NCBI RefSeq assembly: GCF_045679555.1
Contig: NC_092092.1
Location: forward strand, 12,965,690 to 13,029,689
DNA length: 64,000 bases
Direction of reading: 5' to 3'
From: Salvelinus alpinus
Lineage: Eukaryota > Chordata > Actinopteri > Salmoniformes > Salmonidae
The notes below the pieces were generated by a model, which had not been told where the DNA came from, made no database searches, and was given only the letters and a program-made list of their open reading frames with translations. Positions 35,851 through 46,165 of the stretch are shown one piece after another. Within the stretch, counting starts at the first letter, position 1. Each line of letters starts with the position of its first letter. Both the position numbers and the translations under genes were made by a program.

Positions 35851-36119
35851 ACTCAGACCGCCTCCCAATGTAAGCACACTTCCTGTTGAACGTGGAACGA
35901 GGAAGAGCTCGGTTTTGTTTGTTTGAAAAGTTTGTTGTTTGAAAGTGTGTTGGAAAATTCATGGTAGCTAGCTAGCTTCTTTGTTTGGATCCTGTGATGC
36001 AGTTGGCATCGGTTGCTGGGACTGCTTGTCTCTTTCCAGTGATCCTGCCGACCAAGGACGGGTCTGAGGAGCTATTTGGCGTCGCAGCTAGCCTAGCATA
36101 ACCTACGTTGCTAGCTACC

Positions 36120-36960
36120 ATGACAAAGACCAAAGCTGGCAGGAGTACCGTTGAGGACAATGATGTCTCACTATCACACGTGAAGGATCTTTTACATGAA
36201 CAAAAGAGACCTACATGCATTTCTTACAACAACAAGAAAATAGCTTCAAGTGTTTTGTACAAGTACTGGTGGATTCTACTAATAAAATGATAGACAACCT
36301 GACCAGAGAGGTCCAGGACCTGAAGAACAGAATGCAGTTCCCCCAGGGTCAGAACGATGAGTTTAAACAGGAGAACGGCAAGATGACAGCAATCTGTAAG
36401 TAATTGAGAGAGGACGTCAGTTCTGTGTGTGAATCCATGATAACAATGACACATAAATCAGGGACAATCAAGGCGGAACAACATGGTTGTAGACGGAATT
36501 GCAGAATCTCCACATGAGACCTGGACGGAGTCTGAGGACAAAGTGAGGGAATTTATCTCAGAGAAATTGAAGATGGACCACAGGAAGATTGAAGTGGAGC
36601 GCTCCCACAGGACTGGAAAACCCACCACCGGCCCAGGTGACAGGCCCAGGTGACAGGCCCAGGTGACAGGCCCAGGTGACAGGCCCAGGTGACAGGCCCA
36701 GGCTGATAGTGAATAAGTTCCTGAGGTTCAAGGACAAGGTAGCTGTTCTGGAAAGAGCCAAGAACTTGAGAGGAACGTATATCTTCCTCAATGAGGACTA
36801 TCCTGAAGCTGTGTGCCAGAAGAGGAAGGAACTGATCCCAGCCATGAAAGCTGCCAGAGCGCATGGGGACATTGCTTACATCCACTATGACAGGCTCATT
36901 GTCCACCCTCCCTCCCAGAAGCCTGGAAGGGATGAGAGAGCCAAGCCTATGGGTTCATAG
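36120..36960 (+). pseudogene. LINE ORF1, coiled coil plus RNA-binding domain, broken
   Basis: Three frames together give a Transposase_22/L1-ORF1-like product: a start region (MTKTKAGRSTVEDNDVSLSH), a coiled coil (NLTREVQDLKNRM), then an RRM-type domain (RPRLIVNKFLRFKDKVAVLE, LRGTYIFLNEDYPEAV). Several stops and shifts. A 14-bp motif CAGGCCCAGGTGA is repeated about five times at 36630-36700, an internal expansion. Confidence 0.65.
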
Positions 36961-37079
36961 CTTCAACCCCGCAGCACACACACACCAATTGATTAATGGA
37001 CTGCTGAATGTATATTTTTTTCTCTTGCTTTGTTTGCTCTTTTCAGTATTATGTCTCTCTGATAAGCCTCCCAGGAAAG

Positions 37080-37880
37080 GGCTGAAAATATCCCATATGA
37101 ATATTTGTAGCCTTAGAAATAAGGTTAATGAAATCAATAACTTGCTAACATCAGATAACGTTCATATATTAGCCATTTCTGAGACTCACTTAGATAATTA
37201 ATTTGATGATACAGCAGTAGCAATACAAAGATTTAACATATATAGAAGAATCAGAAATGCTTATGAGGGAGGTGTTGCTGTATATATTCAGAGCCGTATC
37301 CCTGTAATGCTTAGAGAAGCTCTTATGTCAAGTGTTATTGAAGTGTTGTGGTTGCAGGTTCACCTGACACATCTAAAGTATTTTATTTTGGGGTGTTGCT
37401 ATAGGCCACCAAGTGCTAACAGTCAGTATGTAAATAATATGTGTGAAATGCTTGATAGTGTATGTGATGTAAACAGAGGTCTACTTTCTTGGGGACCTGA
37501 ATATTGACTGGTTTTCATCAAGCTGTCCGCTCAAGAGGAAGCTTCTTGCTGTAACCAGTGCCTGTAATCTGGTTCAGGTTATTAATCAACCTACCAGGAT
37601 GTTTACAAACACTACAGGAACAAGATCATCCACATCTATCGATCACATTTTTTACTAATGCTGCAGAACTTTGCCTGGCTGCAGTGATCACAATATAGTG
37701 GCTATATCCAGTTCCAACAGCAGGGCCTAAAATAGTGTATAAGAGATCATACATAAGATTTTGCTGTGACTCTTACGTGGATGATGTTAGAAATATTTGT
37801 TTGATGTGATTAACGAGGAGCATCCAGACGCTGCACTTGATGAATTTATGAAATTGCTTCTTCCAATTATTGATAAACGT
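37080..37880 (+). pseudogene. LINE ORF2 apurinic-type endonuclease domain, broken
   Basis: Reads GLKISHMNICSLRNKVNEIN and ILAISETHLD in one frame (to 37201), then CCYRPPS and LNIDW-like segments in others, all hallmarks of the EEP endonuclease of CR1/L2-type LINEs. Multiple stops and frameshifts; not functional. Confidence 0.7.
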
Positions 37881-37892
37881 GCACCTGTTAAA

Positions 37893-38373
37893 ACCTCTTG
37901 AGAATACAGGGGGTGCTATTTTCGCATTAGCATAATTTGCTCTACAGATTAAACTGCCTCTTATTCAATTATTGCTCTTACTATATGCATATAAATAATA
38001 CCATTGGAAAGAAAACAATCCCTAGTTTCTAAAACCGTTTCAATTTTGTCTCTGAGTGATACAGAAGTCATTTCACAGCACTTTCCATGACCAAGAACAT
38101 AAAATCAAGATGTGTTATGCTGGCTTCAAAGCTCTGCCTATATATGGTCGTGCCCCCTATGACCAGAAACACACTTCATTCGCCTTCCTCTGGTTGTCAA
38201 GAGGACGTCAGAGGAGAAATTCTTTGTTTATCTGGGACTGACGTGAAATAGGACCCATTTCTTTGGCGTGACCGACAACTTCCGGTTTACTGAATCGCTC
38301 GAATTTGAGCTGCGATTGTGTACTGTTTTACTGTACCGGATCAGGGTTGGTGACTCTTGAGAAGTTTAAGAAA
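37893..38373. repeat. Unclassified dispersed repeat inside the LINE
   Basis: About 480 bp that break the LINE ORF2 between ...IIDKRAPVK and KKLTVRTVKVPWIDEELNNS. It starts near CTCTTGAGAATACAGGGGGT and ends near GGTTGGTGACTCTTGAGAAG. No TIR, LTR or coding domain recognised. Confidence 0.5.
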
Positions 38374-38435
38374 CTGACTGTTAGAACTGTTAAGGTTCCA
38401 TGGATTGATGAGGAATTGAACAATTCTATAGTTGA

Positions 38436-38622
38436 AAAAAAATTATATATTTTTATTTTATTTCTTATATTGTGTTATTGACTGTACGTTTGTTTATGTG
38501 TAACTCTGTGTTGTTGTTTTTGTCGCACTGCTTTGCTTTATCTTGGCCAGGTCGCAGTTGTAAATGGGAATTTGTTCTCAACTGGCCTACCTGGTTAAAT
38601 AAAGGTGAATAAATAAAAAAAA
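38436..38622 (+). mobile_element. 5'-truncated LINE tail
   Basis: Carries the same 3' end as the LINE copies at 44.0, 48.4 and 53.1 kb: GTGTAACTCTGTGTTGTTG, then CTTTATCTTGGCCAGGTCGC and GGTTAAATAAAGGTGAA, ending in an A-rich tail. Only about 190 bp remain, typical of strong 5' truncation on insertion. Confidence 0.8.
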
Positions 38623-38999
38623 TGGGGCAAAAGGAGTGGCTAATAAGTCTGGCTGCACATCTGACTGGCTTACTTACTGCAAATTGAGAAATTATGTGAC
38701 TAAACTCAACAAAAAGAAGAAACTTTAAGAAGCCAAGATCAATGATATAAAGAATGATGGAAAAAAACTTGATAACTTTAAATAGAATTATGGGCAGAAA
38801 GACAAATTCAACTCCATCTTTCATTGAATCAGATGGCTTATTCATCACAAAACCATTTGATGTTGCCAATTATTTGAAAGATTATTTAATTGGCAAAGTG
38901 GGTAAACCTAGGCAGGAAATGCCAACAATGAACAGTGAGCAATTGTATTTATGCATAAAAAAAACAAATAATGAAAGAAAAGCATTGCAAGTTTGAATT

Positions 39000-39515
39000 T
39001 TGTAAAGTTAGTGTGGGAGAGGTGGAAACATGATTGTCATCGATCAATAATGAAAAACCTCCTGGCATTGACAACTTAGATTGACAACTTAGATGGAAAG
39101 CTACTGAGGATGGTAGCGGACTCTATAGCCACTCCTATCTGTCATATCTTTAATCTGAGCCCAGATGAAAGTCTTTGTCCTCAGGCCTGGAGGGAAGCCA
39201 AAGTAATTCCCCTACCCAAGAGTGGTAAAGCAGTCTTTACTGGTTCTAACAGCAGACCGTTAAGCTTGCTGCCAGCTCTTAGCAAACTGTTGGAAAAAAT
39301 TGTGTTTGACCAAATACAATGCTATTTCTCTATAAACAAATTAACAACAGACTTTCAGCCTGCTTATAGAGAAGGGAACTCAAAATGTACTGCACTGACA
39401 CAAATGACTGATGATTGGTTGAAAGAAATCGATAATAATAAGATTGTGGGCTCTGTACTGTTGTATTTCAGTGCAGCCTTTTCATATTATTGACCATAAC
39501 CTGTTGTTGGGCATT
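39000..39515 (+). pseudogene. LINE reverse transcriptase, N-terminal part
   Basis: Encodes WREAKVIPLPKSGK, SRPLSLLPALSKLLEKIVFD and the start of the palm (LYFSAAF), typical of non-LTR RTs. It is cut at about 39518 by an LTR element; the catalytic YxDD block is absent on the other side, so part of the RT was deleted. Confidence 0.72.
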
Positions 39516-39518
39516 CTA

Positions 39519-39810
39519 TGTCTTGGTTCTATATGTTTTATTTCTATGTGTTTGGCCGGGTGTGGTTCTCAATCAGAGGCAGCTGTCTATCGTTGTCTCT
39601 GATTGAGAACCATACTTAGGCTGCCCTTTTCCCTCTTTCTGTGTGGGATCTTGTTCTTTGTTTGTGTGCCGCTAGGTTGCACGACGTAGTTGTGCGGTTG
39701 TCGTATTCTTTATTGTTTTGTTGTGTCGTAGTTTCACTTCGTGATTAAAATTATGTGGAACTCAACGAACGCTGCGCCTTGGTCTCATTCTTCCCAGGAC
39801 GATCGTTAAA
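39519..39810 (+). repeat. 5' LTR of the second non-autonomous element
   Basis: Shares the block around TCTCAATCAGAGGCAGCTGT with the LTRs at 9.7 and 11.9 kb but is otherwise diverged. Contains GTGGGATCTT at 39643-39652, complementary to the leader sequence AAGATCCCAC at 39812-39821. Confidence 0.72.
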
Positions 39811-40765
39811 GAAGATCCCACCACAAAAAGACCAAGCAGTGTTTCTTGGAGGAGTGGACATGGGAGGAAATCCTGGACGGCAAGGGACCCTGGGCACAGG
39901 CAGGAGAATATTGGGGGAGGCACACGGGGAGATTGGCCGAGTCAGGTTATAAACCTGAGCCAACTCCCCGTGCTTACCGTGGGGAGAGAGTGAATAGTCA
40001 GGCACCAGGTTATGCGGCTCTGCGCCGTGTGTCTCCAGTGCGCTCTCATAGCCCGGTGCGCTCTCTGCAAGCTCCCCGCAGTTGCCGTGCTAGAGTTGGC
40101 ATCGAGCCAGGAGGGATGGTGCCGGCTCAGCGCATCTGGCCTCCAGTGCGTCTCCTCGGCCCGGGTTATACTGCACCAGCCCTACGCACGGTGTCCCCGG
40201 TTCGCCAGCACAGCCCAGTGCGGCCTGTTCCAGCTCCCCGCACTTGCCAGGCTACAGGGGGAATCCAGCCAGGACGAGTTGTGCTAGCTCTGCGCTCGAG
40301 ACCGCCAGTGCGCCTCCATGGCCCATTGTATCCGGTGCCTCGGCCAAGGAAGAGGCCTCCTGCATGTCTCCCCAGCCTGGTGAGTTCTGTGCCTGTGCTA
40401 AGCCCTAACCCTCCTGCATGTTTCCCCAGCCTGGTGAGTCCTGTGCCTTCTCCCAGAGCCAGGCCTCCTGTGTGTCTCTCCACTCCGGTGATGATCCATG
40501 GCAAGAAGCCTCCAGTGATGATCCATGGCACGAAGCCTCCAGTGATGATCCATGGCACGAAGCCTCCAGTGATGATCCATGGCATGAAGCCTCCAGTGAT
40601 GATCCATGGCACGAAGCCTCCAGTGATGATCCATGGCACGAAGCCTCCAGTGATGATACATGGCAAGAAGCCTCCAGTGATGATCCATGGCATGAAGCCT
40701 CCAGTGATGATCCATGGCACGAAGCCTCCAGTGATGATCCATGGCACATCCACAGGCTCGGGGTT
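39519..40765 (+). mobile_element. Second copy of the non-autonomous LTR element family (5' LTR plus ORF)
   Basis: 5' LTR 39519-39810 (TGTCTTGG... to GATCGTTAAA; the last bases look mutated from a CA end), leader, then an ORF related to that at 10.0-11.9 kb. No matching 3' LTR: after about 40765 the sequence becomes a differently oriented LTR-like fragment. It sits inside the L2-like LINE. Confidence 0.7.
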
Positions 40766-40925
40766 AGGGACGGGCAGAGTGGTCAGGCGGGCGGGTACAG
40801 GGTCAGGACAGGCAAGGGTCAAAAACCAGGAGGACGAGAAAAAAAAAGGCTGGGAAAAGACAGGAGCTGACAGGACAAACGCAGGTAAGCTTGACAAACA
40901 TGACGAACTTGCAACAGACAAATAG
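39846..40925 (+). pseudogene. Repetitive ORF related to the 10-12 kb element, start codon lost
   Basis: The open frame encodes EEWTWEEILDGKGPWAQAGE, then SPVRSHSPVR-type and PPACLPSLV segments, then about 10 copies of the 9-residue PVMIHGTKP-type repeat. Where the other copy has ATG this one has TTG (39846-39848), so the normal start appears mutated. The last 50 or so residues run into unrelated LTR-like sequence. Same unknown function as the 10-12 kb copy. Confidence 0.6.
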
Positions 40926-41029
40926 TAAACACAGGTATAAGTATACAAGGGATAATAGGGAAGATGGGCGACACCTGGAGAGGGGTGGAGACAAGCAGAA
41001 AGACAGGTGAAATAGATCAGGGCATGACA
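40765..41029 (-). mobile_element. LTR-like fragment, minus orientation
   Basis: Ends GATCAGGGCATGACA on the plus strand, i.e. TGTCATGCCCTGATC on the minus strand, resembling the start of a gypsy LTR. It is joined to the end of the repetitive ORF and followed directly by the resumed LINE. Confidence 0.5.
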
Positions 41030-41690
41030 GGTTCTGAACATCTCTAAACCTTAAGTGCTAGACCTCAGCTGAATCTGATAATGAATGGTGTTGTTGTTGA
41101 ACAAGTTGATATGACTAAATTACTTGCCGTTATTTTAGATTGTAAACTATCATGGTCAAAACATATAGATTCAATGGTTGTAAAGATGGGGAGAGGTCTA
41201 GGCGTAATAACGAGATGCTTTGCTCTTTGACACCATACTCCAAAAAGCAAGTTCTGCAGGCTCTAGTTTGGTCTAATCTTGATTATTGTCCAGTCGTGTG
41301 GTCCGGTGTTGCAAGGAAAGACCTAGTTAAGCTGCAGCTGGCCCAGAACAGAGCGGCACATTTTGCTCTTAATTGTAATCAGAGGGCTGATATAAAAACC
41401 ATGCATGCCAGTCTCTCTTGGTTAAGAGTCGAGGAGAGACTGACTGCATTACTTCTTTTTACACAAAACATGAATGTGTTGAAAAACCCAAATTGTTTGC
41501 ATTGTCAACTTACACACAGTTCTGACACTCACACTTATCCCACCAGACATGCCACCAGGGTTCTTTTCACATTCCACAAATCCAGAACAAATTCAAGAAA
41601 GCGTACAGTATTATATAGAACTTCCATCTCAAAGCAACACCTCGCGGCACAACGCCTCTCCACTAGTTGACCTAGATAGTTTGTGTGTAT
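41030..41690 (+). pseudogene. LINE ORF2 C-terminal region
   Basis: Reads KKQVLQALVWSNLDYCPVVW and LQLAQNRAAHFALNC, the conserved region after the RT domain of CR1/L2-type LINEs. The longest open stretch is 41152-41670, whose first residues are out of the LINE frame. Stops occur before 41150. Confidence 0.7.
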
Positions 41691-41884
41691 GCATTGATAT
41701 GTAGGCTACATGTGCTTAGATTTTTTTTTTATGTAGTTCTGTCCTTGAACAGTTCTTGTCTATTGATGTTCTGTATTATGTCATTATGTCATTCTGTATT
41801 ATGTTTGATGTTTTGTGTGGACCCCAGGAAGAGTAGCTGCTGCTTTTGCAACAGCTAATGGGGATCCTAATAAAATACCAAATA

Positions 41885-42437
41885 CCACGAGAAACAAGAT
41901 TCTCTGGTCTGATGAAACCAAGATTGAACTGTTTGGCCTGAATGCCAAGTGTCACATCTGGAGGAAACCTGGCACCATCCCTACGGTGAAGCATGGTGGT
42001 GGCAGCATCATGCTGTGTGGATGTTTTTCAATGGCAGGGACTGGGAGACTAGTCAGGATTGAGGGAAAGATGAACGGAGCAGAGAGATCCTTGATGAAAA
42101 CCTGCTCCAGAGCGCTTAGGACCTTAGACTGGGGCGAAGATTCACCTTCCAACAGGACAATGACCCTAAGCACACAGCCAAGACAATAGAGTGGCTTCGG
42201 AACAAGTCTCTGAATGTCCTTGAGTGGCCCAGCCAGAGGCCGGATTTGAACCCGATCGAACATCTCTGGAAAGACCTGAAAATAGTTGTGCAGCAACTCT
42301 TCCCATCCAACCTGACAGAGCTTGAAAGGATCTGCAGAGAAGAATGGGGAAAACTCCACAAATACAAGCTTGTAGCGTCATACCCAATAAGACTCAAGGC
42401 TGTAATCGCTGCCAAAGGTGCTTCAACAAAGTACTGA
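41885..42437 (+). pseudogene. Tc1-like transposase, C-terminal part
   Basis: Resumes exactly where the 35.53-35.85 kb fragment stops: ILWSDETKIELFGLNAK and VKHGGGSIMLCGCF in one frame, then, after a shift, NPIEHLWKDLK to the stop at 42435-42437. Terminal repeat sequence follows to 42640. Confidence 0.82.
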
Positions 42438-42640
42438 TTAAAGGGTCTGAATACTTATGTAAATGTGATATGTCAGTGTTTTATTTCGTTTCCAAAAACC
42501 TGTTTTTGCTTTGTCATTATGGGGTATTGTGTTTAGATTGATAAGAAAAAAACAATTTAATACATTTTAGAATAAGTCTGTAACCTAACTAAATGTTGAA
42601 AAAGTCAAGGGGTCTGAATACTTTCCGAGGGAACTGTATC
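42438..42640 (+). repeat. Right end of the split Tc1-like transposon
   Basis: The typical right end: GGGTCTGAATACTTATGTAA, an AT-rich spacer, then GTCAAGGGGTCTGAATACTT, ending in GGAACTGTA. The corresponding left end is not visible next to the N-terminal fragment at 35.5 kb. Confidence 0.75.
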
Positions 42641-43807
42641 TGTTTGGGATTCTTGCGGTCAATTTGCAGTCCACAATTGATCTGTAAATATATTCCGGCC
42701 CCCTGACCATCCGCTCCAGAAAGTTGATGATAACTGTCCTAAATGGAGTCCCCCCCCCCGGTGGCTATTACTGTAGTAGCGCATCAGCTTCCTGTGGAGG
42801 GGGACTCACACACCCACAGGCTTGTATTAACGCCAGAACTACAAGAAAATTCATGAGACACACACACCACTTCCTCCTCACCTGTAGTAGTCCCAGACTA
42901 GCATTAAGATGGGGGCGCAGTCATCAGGCAGGATCCACAGGTCCTTCACTTCCAGCCCTGATTGGTCAGGGGTCAAAGGTCAGACAAACACAATGACATT
43001 CCAGAACATTCCAATGGGAAAATCATGCTTAGTGTATCCAACAGAGTAGAGGAAATTTATCATTTCATTTTTTAACTGAATTAAGTAGCAGAAGAATTAG
43101 TCTCCATCTCTCAGTGACAGTGGAATACCTACATTTTAATTACCATATGCATTGAAAGAGCCTACTTTAGTTTATTATAATCCCGAACTAGCGGCTAACT
43201 CTCAGACAACGCTCTAGACCCAGTGTAGATGGTACAGTCTAACCTTGCCCTTAATGAAATTAACGAGTGTCCCCTTTCCTAGCTCAGAAGTGGTGTGGTC
43301 CATGATGTTGAGAGAGGGAGCGATCATCTGACGTATATGAAATAGATCAGGCCTGGGAACTCTAAGGTATATCATATCCGCTGGGTTAAGGTCAATACAC
43401 CTCACAACATTCAGATTCAGAACCACAACACTACAGTAACTCTTCTGGGTATGTAACGTCAGCTGGGTTAAATACACTCAACAACTATCTCATAGTTAAA
43501 TACACTCAACTATGTCATAGTTAAGAACACTTAACTATTGTCATACATATCTGTCCAATGTGGTCTGAACTACTGTACCAGCATTTGCTTTTAACTGATT
43601 TTAGCTGACTTTAACTAGCTGCATGAGGACATTCTACCACTGCAGAAAAGATATACACAGTAGAAATGACATATAAAGATGACACCATACATTAGCAACT
43701 GTGTGCAACACACAAGGACACACCATACCCCATGGAGAGTTGTCAGCTTCTATCACTCTCAACATGCTGTGGAAACAGGGAAACACTGAAACCACTTGAG
43801 ATTTACA
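42641..43807. other. Non-coding sequence, nothing recognised
   Basis: Several short ORFs on both strands without familiar motifs. 43480-43540 has a small direct repeat (TTAAATACACTCAAC). Possibly unique flanking DNA. Confidence 0.5.
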
Positions 43808-44020
43808 CTGAGGATACAAAGCATTAAGGACACCTGCTCTTACCATGACATTGATTGACCAGGTGAATCCAGGTGAAAGCTATGATCCCTTATTGATGTC
43901 ACTTGTTAAATCCACTTCAATCAGTGTCGAAGGATTTTTCAGCCTTGATACAATTGAGACATGGATTGTGTATGTGTGCCGTTCAGAGGGTGAATGGGCA
44001 AGACACACTACTTCAGTGAC
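43808..44020 (+). mobile_element. Tc1-like 5' end fragment
   Basis: ACACTGAGGATACAAAGCAT, GGACACCTGCTCTTACCATG and TGACCAGGTGAATCCAGGTG match the left end of a common fish Tc1 family. It stops at the poly-T (44021) of an inserted LINE. Confidence 0.65.
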
Positions 44021-46165
44021 TTTTTTTTTTTTTTTTTTTTATTTCACCCTTATTTAACCAGGTAGGCTAGTTGAGAACAAGTTCCCATTTACAACTGCGA
44101 CCTGGCCAAGATAAAGCAAAGCAGTGCGACACAAACAACAACACAGAGTTACACATGGAATAAACAAACATACAGTCAATAATACAATAGAGAATGTCTA
44201 TATACAGTGCGTGCAAATGAAGTAGGATAAGGGGGGTGAGGCAATAAGTAGGCCATGGCAAAATTATTACAGTATGGCAAATTAAACACTGTGGTGATAG
44301 ATGTGCAGAAGATGAGTGTGCAAGTAGTGGTACTGGGGTGCAAAGGAGCAAAATAAATAAAATAAATAACAATATGGTGATGAGGTAGTTGGATGGGCTA
44401 TTTACAGATGGGCTATGTACAGGTGCAGTGATCTGTGAGCTGCTCTGACAGCTGGTGTTTAAAGCTAGTGAGGGAGATATGAGTGTCCAGCATCAGTGAT
44501 TTTTGCAGTTCATTCCAGTCATTGGCAGCAGAGAACTGTAAAGAGAGGCGGCCGAAGGAGGAATTGGCTTTGGGGGTGACCAGTTTAATATACCTGCTGG
44601 ACGCGTGCTACGGGTGGGTGCTGCTATGGTGACCAGTGAGCTGAGATAAGGCGGGGCTTTACCTAGCAACGACTTATAGATGACCTGGAGCCAGTGGGTT
44701 TGGTAACGGATATGAAGCGAGGGCCAGCCAACGAGAGCATACAGGTCGCAGTGGTGGGTAGTATATGGGGCTTTGGTGACAAAACGGATGGCACTGTAAT
44801 AGACTGCATCCAGTTTCCTGAGTAGAGTGTTGGAGGCTATTTTATAGATGACATCACCGAAGTCGAGGATAGGTAGGATGGTCAGTTTTACGAGGGTATG
44901 TTTGGCAGCATGAGTGAAGGATGCTTTGTTACGAAATAGGAAGCTGATTCTAGATTTAACTTTGGATTGGATATGCTTATGGAGATGTTTATGGATGCTG
45001 TGGAGGGTGCCGGGCAGTTGACCGGGGTAGGGGTAGCCAGGTGGAAAGCATGGCCAGCCGTAGGTAAATGCTTATTGAATTTCTCAATTATAGTGGATTT
45101 ATCGGTGGTGACAGTGTTTCCTAGACTCAGAGCAGTGGGCAGCTGGGAGGAGGTGCTCTTATTCTCCATGGACTTTACAGTGTCCCAGAACTTTTTGGAG
45201 TTAGAACTACAGGATGCAAATTTCTGTTTGAGATAGCTAGCCTTAGCTTTCCTAACTGCCTGTGTATATTTGTTCCTAACTTCCCTGAAAAGTTGCATAT
45301 CACGGGGGCTAATCGATGCTAATGCAGAACGCCACAGGATGTTTTTGTGCTGGTCAAGGGCAGACAGGTCTGGAGTGAACCAAGGACTATATCTATTTCT
45401 AGTTCTAAATTTTTTGAATGGGGCATGCTTATTTAAGATGGTGAGGAAGGCACTTTTAAAGAATAGCCAGGCATCCTCTACTGACGGGATGAGGTCACTG
45501 TCCTTCCAGGATACCCCGGCCAGGTCGATTAGAAAGGCCTGCTCGCAGAAGTGTTTTAGGGAGCGTTTGACAGTGATGAGGGGTGGTCGTTTGGTCGCAG
45601 ACCCATTACGGATGCAGGCAATGAGGCAGTGATTGCTGAGATCTAGATTGAAAACAGCAGAGGTTTATTTGGAGCTCAAGTTGGTTAGGATGATATCTAT
45701 GAGGTTGCCCTTGTTTACAGATTTGGGGTTGTACCTGGTGGGTTCATTGATAATTTGTGTGAGATCGAGGGCATCAAGCTTAGATTGTAGAATGGCCGGG
45801 GTGCTAAGCATGTCCCAGTTTAGGTCACCTAGCAGCACGAGCTCTGAAGATAGATGGGGGGCAATCAATTCACATATGGTGTCCAGGGCACAGCTGGGGG
45901 CAGAGGGTGGTCTATAGCAAGCGGAAACGGTGAGAGACTTGTTTCTGGAAAGGTGGATTTTTAAATGTTGAAGCTCGAATTGTTTGGGTACAGACCTGGA
46001 TAGTAGGACAGAACTCTGCAGGCTATCCCTGCAGTAGATTGCAACCCCGCCCCCTTTGGCAGTTCTATCTTGTCGGAAAATGTTGTAGTTCGGAATGGAA
46101 ATTTCTGGATTTTTGGTGTTCTTCATGAGCCAGGATTCAGACACGGCTAGGACATCCAGGTTGGC
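44021..46165 (-). mobile_element. LINE, minus orientation, RT-deleted
   Basis: The 3' end is the poly-T and complement of GGTTAAATAAAGGTG at 44021-44070; the 5' end is near 46165. It encodes the endonuclease (45665-46165) and post-RT region but lacks about 1 kb holding the RT palm. The sequence passes from ...CPAPST directly into SISNPKLN-type sequence just before the thumb (about 45000). It is head-to-head with the copy to its right. Confidence 0.82.
44888..46165 (-). pseudogene. LINE ORF2 with internal RT deletion
   Basis: Two main open pieces: 45665-46165 (VSESWLMKNTKNPEI, YCRDSLQSS, LLGDLNWDM; endonuclease) and 44888-45298 (NKYTQAVRKAKASYLKQKF, FWDTVKSMENKS, then the deletion junction). 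Frameshifts separate them. No YADD block. Confidence 0.75.

Larger units (their letters stand above)
35850..41884 (+). mobile_element. L2/CR1-like LINE, degenerate, with three nested insertions
   Basis: In order: 5' UTR-like sequence, broken ORF1 (36120-36960), endonuclease (37080-37870), RT pieces (39000-39515), C-terminal ORF2 (41030-41690) and a 3' UTR ending in AAATACC-type short repeats (about 41865-41884). Interrupted by an unclassified repeat (37893-38373), the tail of another LINE (38436-38622) and an LTR element plus LTR fragment (39519-41029). The middle of the RT domain is missing. Its ends fall between the two halves of a Tc1 transposase gene. Confidence 0.72.
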
